From: Camillea tinctor
Lineage: Eukaryota > Ascomycota > Sordariomycetes > Xylariales > Xylariaceae
Length of the DNA stretch: 64,000 nt
NCBI GenBank assembly: GCA_022578605.1
Contig: MU394117.1
Span: forward strand, 377 to 64,376
Reading direction: 5' to 3'
A program made the translations under genes and the position numbers. Every line of letters starts with the position of its first letter. The stretch's first letter is position 1. A model generated the notes under the pieces. It did no database searches. It saw only the letters and a list, made by a program, of their open reading frames with translations, and was not told the origin of the DNA. Shown piece after piece: positions 38,249-51,795 of this stretch.

Positions 38249-39201
38249 GCATGTATGGTGGGTTACTGGAAAACTGTGCTGGCATTGGAACTATGAGATA
38301 GCGCTGGACGTAATGGATGCAGAGGGGGTTGAATAGGGCTCTTAGAAATAAAGAAATATATCGACCTGGTCCCCCACCCCCTTGTTCTCATCTTGGCAAA
38401 ACAGAGCAGTCTTATGTAGAAGATAGTGCCGTGGTTATCTCAAGACCGTGATGATATAACCTAACGGGGCCTGTCCCATTCCAAGGTCGCGGGGGCTATA
38501 GAACAATACGTACATGAAGAATCCCAACGTGTGTAACACATATCTGTGTAACTAGATCCCTTCTTAAGATTCCTCCATAGTACCTGTACCAGAACCTGTA
38601 GAGTTTGATCAACCACCTATAGACTAGCAAATAATTTACAGTCTAAAGACTTTAGGTACAAAGCTTTTGACGTTTGAAAAGTTTCGACACTTGGTTATTT
38701 TTTATTGCCTGTATGTTAGATTTTTTCGACATTGACACTACCTAACCCCCTCCCCCCTTGAGGTCCTCTCCGACGTTGAAAATACTAAGCATCGAAAAAA
38801 ATAAGAATAAAAAAAAACAGTTTACTAGGTAGCTTAGATAGGTATCTCAATGTAATTAGGTAATACTAGTAGTAGTATTAGGTCCATGTCTAGGAGGTCT
38901 GGAGATGTTCCGAACCTTTGCGGCTATTCTTCGGTAAAGCGAGAGGTACATAGATAGACCCACTATTTTCCCCCATTCTGTCTTCAAGTTCTACTAATTG
39001 CTTGGCAATTTTCCTGCCATTCCCCACTATCTTACCTTAGGGCTTGCCAAACCCACAACCATTAACCAAAGACCGAGTTAACCTATTCAATTTTTTTTTT
39101 CCCTTCCCGATTTGTAGGCCCCCTTGACTTCGTTGATTGAGGCCAAGTACATTTCATACGACGTCTTCCATCAATCGCCAATCTCTTAAGATTCAATCAA
39201 G
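38249..39201. other. Intergenic; promoter of ribosomal protein L12
   Basis: No gene seen. The final 150 bases contain a T-rich tract (39091-39104) and pyrimidine-rich leader typical of highly expressed fungal genes. A short A-rich stretch lies at about 38800-38820. Confidence 0.5.
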
Positions 39202-39955
39202 ATGGGTAAGTCTTATTTGTTTTGCGTACAATGCGTCAATTTCCTGAAGCTGACGGTGCACTGGATTATAGCTCCCAAGGTCGATCCCAACGAGATCAAG
39301 GTGATGTACGTGAATCACAAGAAGGCTACCTTTATAATTACCCACGCAGACTAACACTCCGAATATAGCCACCTTCGAGCCACTGGAGGAGAAGTTGGCG
39401 CTTCATCCGCACTTGCCCCCAAGATCGGTCCTCTCGGTCTGTCGCCGAAGAAGGTCGGAGAAGATATCGCCAAGGCAACTGGCGACTGGGTAGGCTTTTC
39501 TCGCTGAATTCCTCAACCTAGCGCAGTAGGACTAATAGCAGCGCGAATGATAGAAAGGTCTCCGGGTGACTGTGAAGCTCACCATCCAGAACCGCCAAGC
39601 TGCCGTCTCCGTCGTTCCCACAGCCTCTTCTCTTATCATCAAAGCCTTGAAGGAACCTCCGCGGGATCGCAAGAAGGAGAAGAATATTAAACACAGCAAG
39701 AGCGTTCCCCTCGATGACATTATCGATATTGCTCGGACAATGCGTTTCAAGTCCTTCTCCAAAGAGTTGTCGGGAACAGTGAAGGAAATCTTGGGAACTG
39801 CGCTTAGTGTAGGTTGCCAGGTTGACGGAAGAAGTCCAAGGGCCATTATCGAGGATATCGACAGTGGCGCGATCGATAGTGAGTATTTCTGGGAAGTAAT
39901 CTCTGGCAGTGGATAACTGATAACTGATATATTGGACATAGTCCCCGAAGAATGA
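39202..39955 (+). CDS. RPL12: 60S ribosomal protein L12 (uL11)
   Basis: Five exons give 165 residues, the usual eukaryotic length: 39202-39205, 39272-39305, 39369-39489, 39554-39878, 39942-39955. The first coding exon is only ATGG, and the last is 14 nt (ending PEE). The protein reads [20 protein letters not shown], then [68 protein letters not shown]. uL11 binds 28S rRNA at the base of the ribosomal stalk and takes part in the GTPase-associated centre. Very short terminal exons and an intron right behind the start codon are common in fungal ribosomal protein genes. Confidence 0.97.
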
Positions 39956-42404
39956 TCGATTAGACTGGGTGGGTTAAGATGTTACTTTGTTTCCGCATCT
40001 TCTACAGGAGTTCAGGAATGGCTTTGCTTTAGGCTTCGCCAAAACCTCATAAATCAAGAGACATGAACCAACAACACCCGGCCCAGTTCGCACGTGCTGA
40101 AAGGAAGATTCTTCTTCTTGGTCTCAACCCCCTTGCCTACACTCCGAGATATGCCTATTTCCCAATGGCCTATTTCTATTTTATGTCAAGGAAAATTAAT
40201 ATTCTGGCCTGTTACTCACCGCGGCCTCCCGCTGCTTAGCCTGTGGAGGTCGAGGTCCATCTTTTTTGGGTCAACATGAATGCATAATATGACGTGTTGA
40301 ATGAAATGTAAAGGCTAACTCGGGAGAGTTGGTGAAAAAGCACAGCATGACGACCCAATCAAAAGTATTTGATATGACTAGGTAGGGTTGGGGGGTCTAT
40401 CTATTTCTTAGATTCTATAGCAAAACGCTGGTAGAACGAAATGCCGCGGTGTCGCAAGACCGGATAGTTTTAAGCAATTAAATTCCCAAGGGCCTCTTGC
40501 CCGTCCTTCTAGAGTGTGGGTTTTTGTACTACAACATTCCTCCAAACTGGCATGTAATTGACGCCTTGGGCTATTATTCCAGGCTGAGAGCGTGGTTCTG
40601 TCTCAAAGCAAGCTGTTATTGACATTATGGCAGTGCTTATTGGCTGGGAGAGCTGGGTGAGCGCGTCCACGCAATCTCAAATTAGGCGACTGAGTAGCTA
40701 ACTGATCTGATTATTTGCTAATGCAACATGAAGTGGGATCACATCCTACCTATCTACATGCTAATTATCTGATATGATGATAGGTGCTAAGTAGTATAAG
40801 TGATATACACTAGTGTTAGCAATGAAAGACGGCCCAAGTGTATCTTGAAAGAGACAATAGGTACTTACACTAGCAAATACGAGAGCAAAGCACTCAGATA
40901 CTAAGCAATTGCATACCTAAAGTACTAGTATGCCATAGATGTAAATGTATACTAGTTACCTATCTAACTAGTGTATTAGCCACAGCTTGAGCGTACTGGG
41001 GGAGAGGGGGGTTAGAGGGGGATTTGTGACCAGGAAGGGCCAAGGGAGGAAATGTGGAGAAATCGAGGTGGGGGGTGTTTGACTTTTGATCAATTTGCGG
41101 CAAGCATGGAAACTCATCTTGTATGTATGCTTGTACACATGCGATACATACAATCGATAACCTTTACGGGTTCTTTTTTTTTTAATTAAAAAAAAAAAAC
41201 ACTCCCCCACTACAAATATGAGCACAATAATAGGTTTTAGGTAGATAAGCTACTTTAAACGGTTGGCAGATGGGGCTGAGGGAGTTGAGAGTATGTATAG
41301 GTACCTAATATACATGATGTATGTGATTGACCGGCAGCTGCTGGAAGGTACCTAATTAATGATGTACATGCATGTATGTACCTATAGATTAAATGCTACT
41401 GACCGGCAGTGGCTGACTTGAACTTCAAATGACCGCAATTTCTGCTATTATTGACTGAAGCCTGCAGAAAAGAGAGAGAAAGAGGGAAAGAAAGAAAGAA
41501 AAAAAACTTTTAAAAAAAATTGAACCCTTCAGACATTTTCCCCACGTCTTAATTATCTACTTTACTACCTACATACCTACCTATATCACCAGCCCCCTCT
41601 TCTCCTCTTACGATTAACTTTACTGTTAAATCAACTACTTAGTATATTTTACCTTATTGTTGGTTTTTAAATTAAAGCTGCGCAACTTTTAGACTTTTTT
41701 TTTCTGCTTTTCCTTTTTCCCTCTTTTAATATTTTATATTTTAAAAAAGAGAGAAAGAAAAAGAAAAGGAAGAAGAAGAAGAAGACCCAAGGGACCGTAC
41801 GGAGAGTCAGAAAAGAAAAGAAAAGAAAGCAAAGGAAGGGATTAGGGAAGGAAGGTAGGCCGTCGCGTTGACGAACTCCCCGTCGATTTTTTTTTTTTTT
41901 TTTTTTTTTTAGAACTTTAGTCCACCACTAGACCGTTTTACATAACTTTGATCCACCTGCTACTCGATTGAATCTCGGTTTATCCAACATTTTCAAACCC
42001 CATCCTATTACATATACTACATCTCTACATTTCGTTGTGTGCCGACTTACCTATCTGCTCGTCCCTGCCTCCCTCCCTCGCTTTCCTTTGTGAAGGCCAG
42101 TGTGGAGGGTAAGGGACAGCTACTCCTTTTGCTGACCAGCTGATTGATTGATTAACAACTAACCTCAGCTGGGTCGGCTGGCTGGCTGGCTGGCTGGCGC
42201 GCTGGCTTGGCTGGTTTCTACCTTACTACATCCCTAATCACTGTTGGTGCTCATACTAACACCCCAACCTTCTCTCTTCTAGATGTGCATCAGCTAGTTT
42301 TTTGTTTTTGTATTATTCTCTCCTCCCTAGCAGGCTATGATGAGACCACTCGTCAAGCTAGCTTTTCAATCCGCTCCTTTCCAGGTCTGCTCTGTTCGGG
42401 CCCG
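39956..42404. other. Intergenic, purine/pyrimidine tracts before OGT-like gene
   Basis: No gene supported. Long polypurine runs lie at about 41464-41508 and 41747-41855, a poly-T run at 41887-41910, and a GGCT repeat at about 42174-42212. TACCTA/TAGGTA words recur at 40730-40990 and 41300-41390. An in-frame ATG at 42207 precedes the chosen start, but its sequence is not family-like. Confidence 0.5.
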
Positions 42405-45400
42405 ATGTTACCCCTACTTCAGATGCACCAGATGGTGCAGCCCTCCCTCCATCCCGACTCGCCCTCGTCGCCTTTTCCACTAGATCGCCGGCATGGTCGC
42501 CCCTCTTTCCAACGACACGGTCGCCATCCCATATCGAATGCTGCTTCTACCGACCGTACCTTTCCCGTTCGCACCTCGCAGCCGCCAGCACCCCTCCCGG
42601 CACATCCGAGGCCTGCCAGTCTAATGATCCCCTCCTATATGTCCGAGCACGGCGAGCACCACCTTAGGCGCAAGACCCCGAACGGTACCATCGATGCAGG
42701 ATACGACGGCACTCCGACACAACTTGCCTCTGGGCCCCCGCCCTTGAAACACATGATCCTTCCTGCGTCCAACGCTCTCCCCTCTACTGCTTTGTCGCAG
42801 CGGGATTATCGACCTGCGAAACACGCGCTCCGTTCGTCTGCTGACGGTTGGGCTTATGCGTCATCCTCAGCCTTCAATAGACATGATTCGGGTGGGTTGA
42901 TCCGCCCCGGCTCGAATTCCGTTTATCTAGGAGGTGGCCGCTGGCGGACTGGCGTGGGTCGTGGTATGCGCTCTGATACGGCGCTTGACTGTGCCCCGAA
43001 TGGCCCGTCTATGGCAAATTATTTTTATAACAACGGAGCGGGTGTCCCAACTGTCCTTCAACCGACATATCAACACCCTCCGGGACCTGCTGTATTCAAT
43101 AACGGGGGACTGATGCCACCCCCCGCTTGGCCGGATGCTATCGTCCCCGGCTGTCATCCTATGCTCCATCCAAGCATATCGACATACCATGGGCTTAACC
43201 ATCAGCCTGTGTCCGACTATCGGCCAAAGGCTGCCATGCCTCCAGGCATGCCGTTTAATGCGCGTCCCCCTTATGAATTAAACCCGGCAAACTTCCAAGC
43301 GCCTTCTCAGGGATTGGAATCACTCACACTCGATCCTACCCGTTATACCGCCCCTGGCGCTCATCTCCAAACTTCTTCCCCTCCTGCTAAGTTTCGGGAA
43401 AAGGCCCTAGCATTTGCTCATCGATCATATCTTGAGCTATTATCATATCTACACCACAACAAGAAGTCGAATAGTCGCTCTGCTGGGGGATCTAGATCCT
43501 CCTCCAAGATGGTCATATTTCCCAAACTGCCAAAGCCGCTCAATAATTCTGCGAATTCCTTTAGCCTACAGCACACTAGGAGCCCTGCGTCTTATATAGA
43601 TATGAGAAGTGATAATTATGCGATGGACACTCAAGCCGGCGCAGGATCGGATGTGCGTATGCAGTCTGCTATAAATTTTCAATTTAGAGGAAACGAGCTT
43701 CAGAATCCAGCGTTCTATCATGTGCTTAATGCTGATGGACCACGACTCGCTGGCATTGAATCGCAACGCGGACGAATTCCAGCCTCGCCACTATCTGGAG
43801 CTAAGGCCGCTGTAGAGATGTTAACACACCTATGCGAACAGAGTGGTTGGGAATGGATAGACGGGATGCTTCTTGGCGGTTGTTTACACTATGGGCTGGA
43901 ACATTATGAGCAGTCGTTAGAATGGTTTCAAAGGATCATATCGTTGGACTCAAAGTATGTTGATCTTCCTTTGCCTGCATTTTGTGCAAATTACTAATAT
44001 TGGTACGCCCAGTCATGTGGAGGCTCTGTCTAATGTTGCCGCTACTCTCTACTGCCTCAATCGCCACGAAGAAGCCGAAAATCATTGGTTACAGGCAGTT
44101 CGCCGGAGGCCAAGCTTCCTGGAAGCTGTTGAGCACCTTGTGGGTCTTCTTTGCTCCAGCCATCGAAGTAAAGAAGCTGTCGATATTATTGATTTCGTTC
44201 AGCGATCAATTAGGATACACGACAATAGCGATCCTAATCGCGAGACGAATAACATTGCCCATGGTTCTGTGAAACCGCAGCTTGCGTCTCACGGCGACCC
44301 ATCAAGCAGCAACTTCATTGATGAATATAAAGCCCCTGGTTTTGGGTCAAGCGGCTATTGTGTTGCTGGTAGTGAAAATGGACGCGTCATAGCTCTTATT
44401 CATGCGAAAGGAAATATGCTCTATGCTTTGAAGGACATTGATCGCGCCTCTGAGGCATTTGAGGAGGCAGTACTCATCAGTTCTGGGAAAACTCTCAAGT
44501 GTATTCATTCCCTTATTCGCAGGATACAAGTGGTCCTATCTCCAGATGTACAAGCTCCCCAAGGTCGTGGTGGTCCACGAAACCTGCCGTCTGGCCCACT
44601 GCTGTTACCTCCAGAAAAAGCAAGACATACTGCGCGATTGGTTTTCGCATCTCACAATGAGCTCCCTGGGCTACGCTTTGTACCCGATGGCATCCCCATG
44701 AAGACAGCAATTTCCACCACTAGCAACTCACTCCTTTCGCTAGCGAAGATCTTTCAAGATGCAATGTCCAACGGCGGCTCTTATCCGAGACTTATGCGCC
44801 AACCGCCCGGTGTCGGCGACATTCTAGCTCTTTACTACCTCTCTCTTTCACTCTCCGAAAGCCCATCGACAGCCAATAATGTTGGTATCCTTTTAGCCAG
44901 CATCCAGCAGCCAAGCTCTACCTCTCTTCCTTTGGCGTCAGACTATACAGCTGCACCTCAGATCCCTGGAATCACTCCTGGCAGCGGACTCGCGCTAGCT
45001 CTTGCTTATTACAATTATGGTCTGAACTTAGATTCAAAACATGTTCACCTTCACACCAATTTAGGAAGCCTACTCAAAGACATTGGGCAGCTAGATCTAG
45101 CCATTCAGATGTATGAGCAGGCTGTTGCTTGTGACGGGGATTTCGACATTGCCCTGACGAATCTTGCTAACGCTGTCAAGGATCGTGGGCGCATCAGTGA
45201 CGCAATCATGTATTACAAGCGAGCAGTTAGCTCTAATCCTCACTTTGCTGAAGCTGTTTGTGGGCTGTCCACGGCTCTGAATTCCGTGTGCGACTGGAGA
45301 AACCGAGGTGGCGTAGTGCTTAACGGCGGAAAATACGACCGCTGGCACGTGGATGAAAATGGAATGCTCAAGGACGCCAAAAATGAGGGATCCGGGGGTG

Positions 45401-47347
45401 GCTTGATGAAGAAGGTAGTTGATATTGTCTCGAAACAGTTGTCAGATTCGTCCCATTGGGGTGCTGGAATACTACGAAATGATGTTATCGAGTCCTTACT
45501 TCCACAGCTACGGCGTGCTACAACCGACGAAATGGAGAGGAATATCAATCTAGAACTGGAGATTCGGAACTGGGCCGGCCGTCCGTGGGAGGGATCGCGA
45601 CTCCTTCGGCTCGTTGAGCGTGCGACTAAGGCTGCAATGCGGCATTGGTACCAGGACAGATATGTATTTGGCCGTCCATCACGTAGTGCATACCCCAGGC
45701 CTAGACTTCCCGCGTCACTAGCTGTACCGGCAGCACCCACCGTCCTCCCTTTCCATACGTTTACCTGTCCTCTCACTGCCAAGGATATCCGAATGATTTC
45801 ACAGCGTAATGCTGCAAGGATCTCATGCTCTACTTTAAGGTCTCCTTGGCTACCTACCTCTGTTTATCCGCCGCCGCCTCCTCCTAACCCTCAGCTAAAT
45901 ATTGGTTACGTATCCTCGGACTTCAACAACCACCCCCTTGCTCACTTGTACGTTGTCCTATTTTACCTAATACCACTAGTATGTTCTGCAACTTTTGTTA
46001 TGTACTAACTTCCTGCGCCTAAAGAATGCAGTCTGTTTTTGGTTTCCATAACCCGAGACGTGCCAAAGCCTTTTGCTATGCTACGACCGCCAGCGATAAA
46101 TCAATCCATAGGCAACAAATTGAGCGTGAAGCGCCTGTGTTCCGTGACGTGAGCAGCTGGTCTGCTGAAAAGTTGGTCGAAAAAATCGTCGAGGACGAGA
46201 TCCATATCCTTGTCAACTTAAACGGCTACACTAGAGGCGCCAGGAACGAAATCTTCGCAGCACGACCAGCGCCAATTCAGATGTCCTTTATGGGCTTTGC
46301 TGGCACCCTTGGTGCGGAATGGTGCGATTATCTGCTAGCTGACGAGGTCGCTATCCCACCGTCCACCTTGAGACCTCTAAGGGACAATTTAAGCCTAGAA
46401 GATGTATTTCGGGATGAAAAGTTCAACGAGACAGATGACTGGGTATATTCGGAGAACATAATTTTCTGCCGCGATACTTTTTTCTGCTGCGACCATGCCC
46501 AGTCGTGTGATGCGGATGAAAGGACTATAACTTGGGAGGATGAGTTGAGACGAAGGTGGAAGATGCGTAAGGAGCTCTTCCCTAACCTTCCTGATGACAC
46601 CATCATCCTAGGAAATTTCAATCAACTCTACAAGGTACGGTAGCTGTCCAGCAAAACACGGCCTTGACTGCAACTCTCTACTTAACTTTGTTGGCTAACT
46701 ATACTAACTAGATCGACCCCTCGACGTTTCGCACATGGTTGCGTATTCTCTCGAGTGTTCCCAAGGCCGTACTATGGTTGCTTCGATTTCCTGAGCTCGG
46801 CGAACACAACTTAAAGAGGACTGCCAAAGCCTGGGCAGGGGATGAGGTCGCAAGCCGGATCATGTTTACAGATGTAGCACCAAAACAGCAGCACATCTCA
46901 CGAGCGCGTGTTTGTGACCTGTTCCTCGACACCCCTGAGTGTAATGCACACACGACTGCAGCAGACGTGCTCTGGTCCAGTACACCGCTGTTGACATTGC
47001 CGAGGTATCCGTATAAAATGTGTTCGCGTATGGCGGCATCAATCCTCAAGGGGGCACTGCCCAAGAATGCAGACGGCTGTCGAGCAGCTCGAGAGCTCAC
47101 AGCTACGGATGAAAATGATTACGAGACTCTCGCTACCCGGCTTGCAGGTAGTCTAAGTTACCGGCGTATAAACGGGCAATACTGTGAGGGCACGGGACGC
47201 CTGGCCGAAATTCGAAAGATCCTATTTGAAGCAAAGTGGAGTTGTGCATTGTTTGATACCCATAGATGGGTAGCTGACTTGGAGGACGCATATGAGCAAG
47301 CATGGAAGCGCTGGGTGGCTGGTGAGGGCGGAGATATCTACCTCTAG
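42405..47347 (+). CDS. TPR-containing O-GlcNAc transferase-like glycosyltransferase (family GT41)
   Basis: Four exons give 1576 residues: 42405-43954, 44013-45947, 46025-46634, 46712-47347. OGT-type enzymes move GlcNAc from UDP-GlcNAc to Ser/Thr of nuclear and cytosolic proteins; the role in filamentous fungi is little studied. The first about 400 residues are Pro/Ser-rich and poorly structured. TPR-like helices follow (VEALSNVAATLYCLNRHEEA; LHTNLGSLLKDIGQLDLAIQ; ALTNLANAVKDRGRISDAIM). The catalytic part has IGYVSSDFNNHPLAHLMQSV, with the family's conserved His in HPLAHL, then MSFMGFAGTLGAEWCDYLLA, ILGNFNQLYKIDPSTFRTW and RVCDLFLDTPECNAHTTAAD. It is about 500 residues longer than animal OGT. 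The start ATG at 42405 is the best guess; 42207 is the alternative. Confidence 0.9.
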
Positions 47348-49862
47348 AACAATCTCGCCTTGGGAACGTTGAGGGAGAATAGGTTCAACTTCTTATCTCC
47401 CAAGCTCCTCTGCCTGTGATGAATGGAGTAGGACGTGTGGATAATGATGACTACTGTCCAGATGCTGAATTGTTCCGCAGTTAGTTTGGAGCAGGGCGTT
47501 TCGGCAATTCTAGCGAAGAGGATGGGTGGATGGATGGACTATGGTTACGAGGGTTTTATATTTCTTTATCCTGGTTTTCGGTTGCATTTCAGGGCCAGCG
47601 TGATAGCGAACTCGCTGAGAAAGATTTAAGTTAATGTTATAGAACGGGTAACGACCTTGGACCAAGTGCTGGCGAGGTCTCGTTACCCAAGGATGGATCG
47701 TATTGCTCCAGCAGCGACGGAATGGGCGTTTGGCACGATGGCACGAGATCGAAGCGTTATATTGATGGGACTTATTACTATACCCAAGAGCCAATAACAC
47801 GGTGCATGTGGCTCACGTTATTTCCATGAATGTACACGGGGTTTTCCTTATTTCCCTCTCCCCCTTTCTCTCTCTCCTTGCGGTTTTTATTGTCTTGACT
47901 TATGGTGCCTGTAATGCGTTCGTCACAAATCGAAAAGTTTTCTGCATCTTGTTACCCCATTCCACCGCTCGGATATATGTGTGCGTCTAGTGAGTGAGAC
48001 GCACGTTAACGCGAGATTAAGCTAGCAATGACGTGGCAAGGTGAAAACGTACCAACTCAGATCTGATTTGGGTTCACTTCCATATGTCCTTTTGGGTCCA
48101 TGCTAACCATTCAATGCTTTGGAGTTTGACAACGTGCCTGCAGTTGTATGCTTAAGACAGATCAGTGAAGCATAGGGAAGGGGGGGGCGGGGCGGGAACG
48201 AGCGGAAAGCGGAACGGAACAAGATACATCAATGTCTCGGACGGAAGAGGGCGTTGAGCAGGGTGTTGCTATCTTCTGACAACAGGGGGCAGGCATAGTG
48301 GGCGACCGGGGTTGAGTCTGCATTGCAGCTGAAGAGAGAGAGAGAGAGAGAGAGAGATAGATGTTAGCTCGCTTGGGTTTACCATTTCAAGACTTGACAA
48401 ATCGTCACGTTTTAATGACTATCGGCCATGTATATAATCTATTTGAAGTACACCCTTCAAGGTATAATAGATGTGTGGATTGCTAGGTCTAGGTTCGTGT
48501 ATGTATTATATACCTCACATGCACCTTACCACCTAGCCTACATTAGAGATGTACTTAACCTACGTGGGAAAGAAACTTGTTAAGAAAGAGAAAAGCAGTT
48601 TAGTCATAGACGGCGAAAGAAGACCTAACATAATCTAACCTATTCTTGCCTATGCCGTTATTCGTGTACGGGTGACTAGGATTTAATATCATTACAACAC
48701 CTAGCAGTGGTATTAGTACTATAGTAGTGTACTTCAGCCAGCCGAGGGACCGTGACTTGTCAGGGATCAGAGATGGGGTTGGTTACCAGAAAAAGAAAAG
48801 GAAAAGCGGGCGCAGCTTGGCGATCTGGCAGCGTAGATTTTATTTTCCCTATACCCTGGGCTGTACCTATTTAACGCATGGTGAGCAAGTAGCCAAATCA
48901 ATCCCAGAGGAATGGGTATGCGAGATCGCCGACTAGGGGTGCCAGACAATGGGCAACGGCTCTTATTCGTATCCCCTCAGCTTGAGAACAGGACAAGACA
49001 AGACAAGACAAGAAATAAGTAAAAAGGATAAAAAAATTTTGAGCTCGGTCTCCCTCTCCCTCTCCCTCTTTTTTATTCCCTGTTTTCTTCTTTTCTTTGT
49101 CTTTTTTTTTCGAATTTTCTTCTCTTCTACATATCTCAGGGGTCCTCCATTTTTCATTCTTAAACCCTGTCATTGACACTACTTATCAGTCACTCGGAAC
49201 TGTTCTATTCTCTAAGTACTTAAGTCGGTTAGGTAGGTGGTATGAAATGCATTGGACTTGTTGTGTATGGAATAGATGATAAATGCGTATCCGATATATA
49301 TCTTATGTAGAGTTATGCATAATGCTGTATCAGACACAATGGCTAACTGATATTTATGATAAAACGTCACCTTTCTAAAGTGTCTATCCTATTCAGCAGG
49401 TACTTTTGAGTTAGACTTTCTAGGGGGGGGAGGGGAATAAAATAAAATAAAACTAAACTAAGTTAAACTGTTTTGATTAAGCTTCTTCGCCTGTCATCTC
49501 AAATCGTAATGGTTAGTAACCTTGAAATTTGGGAACATAGTGAGCACAGCTTCCCATGCTGTCCTTCCCTCTTGCTGATCTCTCCTCTAGATGATACACA
49601 CACACACACACTCTCTCTCTCTCCCTCTCTCTCCTTCTCTCAATTTCTTTCTCTTAATATTTCTGATGGAATATATAGATAGAGGTAGTATGGAGGGAGG
49701 GGAGGGGGGTAGAATAATGTTAGAGAGGGAAAAAAAAAACATCTGTCTCATATCTCCCTCTAATGACCCTCTTTTCTCTAACTATTATGTTTCTCTCTGT
49801 CTTCACCTCTCTTTACTTTGCTCTGTTCTAATGTAGAATAGTGAAGGGAACAAAAGCCGCCT

Positions 49863-49911
<49 letters not shown>

Positions 49912-50889
49912 CATGAAGAGGGAGGAAAAGAGAGAAGGAAAGAGAGAGTGTGTGGAGATAGGGAAAAGAGAATGAGCGTATAATGCTTCGACATATGTAA
50001 TAAGCATATATCTTGCGCTAGTTGCCTCGTGGCTCTCTGCCGTGGCGGCATCATTGATTCTTTTGCTCGTGTCCTGCGTACACCCCAACCCCTGGCTCCC
50101 TTCACACACCCTTCTAGGTACCCATGGATCGTCCTCGGTTGGGACCATGAACCTTGTATGGAGCTACGGTATGGCAGCTCTGCGCTTGGCGCCGAACTGT
50201 TGTTTCGTCCTGTCTGCCCTGCATATTCCCTAGCAATGAGGCTTGAAGGCTTTCTTTTTTTGTCGAGAATCTGTGTGAGCACTAGCTAGATGATGCTATT
50301 GATGCCCGCTCCGCCCACTCAGCCCCGTCCACAAGTCTCTTTTCCCCATCTTCTTCTCTTCTCTTCCTCTTCCTCCCTACCCGATGCCGTCTCTTTCCCT
50401 ATCCTCATATATATCGATGCCCTCCGTCGATCTCCGTCTAGTCCTTATTCAGTCCATACCCCTTCTATATCATTGATCAAGACATCTATCCTATTATCTT
50501 TGTCATTATTACCATTACCAATACCAATACCAATACTACTATCAATACCACTATCAATACCACTATCAATATTAGTTGGTCCTTATTACTAACTCCTCCT
50601 CACAAATCAAACTTCGTCCTTATACAAACTCAACTCTCAACAAGAGCCGTTTTAACTTTCACATTATCCAAAGCCACGGTTCACAGCGACCTAATTTCTT
50701 ACCTAAACGGTACTCAACGAGTTTGTTGATAAATAGCTCACGGCATAACGAGCTCTTTAACATATCCTATCCCCATCCCTTTATAAAGCTCTGCAGAACC
50801 CTGCCCTCCTCTTCCTCATTTTCCTGCGTGTATCATTATCCAGGCTATCTGTCGGACCATTGGCACCGAGTATCCTTCATAGGATGATA
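47348..50889. other. Long non-coding region upstream of flbD
   Basis: About 3.5 kb without a supported gene. Microsatellites: (AG)n 48331-48357, (AC)n then (TC)n 49593-49640, (AC)n then (AT)n 49863-49911, and a 12-nt repeat actatcaatacc at about 50535-50572. A G-rich patch lies at 48180-48200. The last 600 bases are strongly pyrimidine-rich and probably leader of flbD. Open frames here are low-complexity. Confidence 0.5.
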
Positions 50890-51795
50890 ATGTCTTCGCA
50901 GAGGAGAGGGCCATGGTCTCAACGTGAAGATGATCATCTCATGCATCTTGTCCGCTCCCAAGGACCCATTAGTTGGGTCAGGATTTCTCAGCAGCTGCAC
51001 TCAAGAAGCCCGAAGCAGTGTAGGGAAAGATATCATCAAAACCTCAAACCTTCTCTCAACCATGAACCAATAACCGCTGAAGAAGGCGCCATGATTGAGA
51101 AGCTCGTAGGGCAGTTGGGGAAACGATGGGCCGAAATCGCGAGGAGGCTCAATAATCGGAGCGACAACGCCGTAAAGAATTGGTGGAACGGCAGTATGAA
51201 CCGCCGGAAGCGCATGATCCGCAGAAAGGTACCAGATGTGTATGATGACCTAGAGAGCAGTCTCCCATGCCCACGCATACCGCCACCGCTCAACCTCTCG
51301 ACCGTGGCGCGCCATACAACCTATCCGCATTACGGATCAACATCCCCTTCCGGCACCCATTTCGTTCCAGCCATGTGGGGCGCACACTCTGGACTGCCAT
51401 CGCCCGCGACTACCTCTCCCGGTGCTGATTCCGTCGATAGGGCGCCGTCCCTGATGTCAGACTCAAGCTCGTTCTATTCCACATCACCCACAGCAGGACC
51501 GCTTCCCGAATCGCCCATTGCCCTCCCACCTTTGCGATTTGGAGAGGTGGATTCACCGCCGAGTCAAAATCTTGGTCACAGTCCTAAGCTCCGACCACTT
51601 GATTCTAAATACGAGCAGGTCCGGCTACCTCCCATCAGAGAATACGTCGAGGACAGGCATCAAGTGCCTACAGCACCGAGCTCCCCATTAGAATCCTCTT
51701 TGAGGATGCCCAGCTCAACGCCTCACAACCTTGCCCGTGGGGAGATGTCGCGCGAAAGGAGCTCAAGGATGAAGCTGAGCCACTTGTTGACATGA
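50890..51795 (+). CDS. flbD: Myb-type developmental regulator FlbD
   Basis: One uninterrupted frame of 301 residues from MSSQRRGPWS; in-frame ATGs at 50860 and 50884 lie upstream but give no family-like residues. Two Myb/SANT repeats fill residues 1-110: QRRGPWSQREDDHLMHLV, ISWVRISQQLHSRSPKQCRE and RYHQNLKPSLNHEPITAEEG, then GKRWAEIARRLNNRSDNAVK and NWWNGSMNRRKR. This matches FlbD of Aspergillus and its Sordariomycete relatives, a nuclear DNA-binding protein that promotes conidiophore development and acts in sexual development. The C-terminal half is Ser/Pro-rich and ends in SRMKLSHLL, as FlbD proteins do. It stands alone between long non-coding DNA, as usual for developmental regulators. Confidence 0.92.
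   Translation: MSSQRRGPWSQREDDHLMHLVRSQGPISWVRISQQLHSRSPKQCRERYHQNLKPSLNHEPITAEEGAMIEKLVGQLGKRWAEIARRLNNRSDNAVKNWWNGSMNRRKRMIRRKVPDVYDDLESSLPCPRIPPPLNLSTVARHTTYPHYGSTSPSGTHFVPAMWGAHSGLPSPATTSPGADSVDRAPSLMSDSSSFYSTSPTAGPLPESPIALPPLRFGEVDSPPSQNLGHSPKLRPLDSKYEQVRLPPIREYVEDRHQVPTAPSSPLESSLRMPSSTPHNLARGEMSRERSSRMKLSHLLT

Noticed and set aside
42207..42404. Extra 66 residues at the N-terminus of the OGT-like protein
   Set aside because: In frame but pyrimidine-tract translation with no resemblance to the family; kept only as an alternative start.
49803..50289. Overlapping open frames of 86-159 residues on both strands
   Set aside because: They run into (AC)n/(AT)n microsatellites and overlap one another; no protein features.
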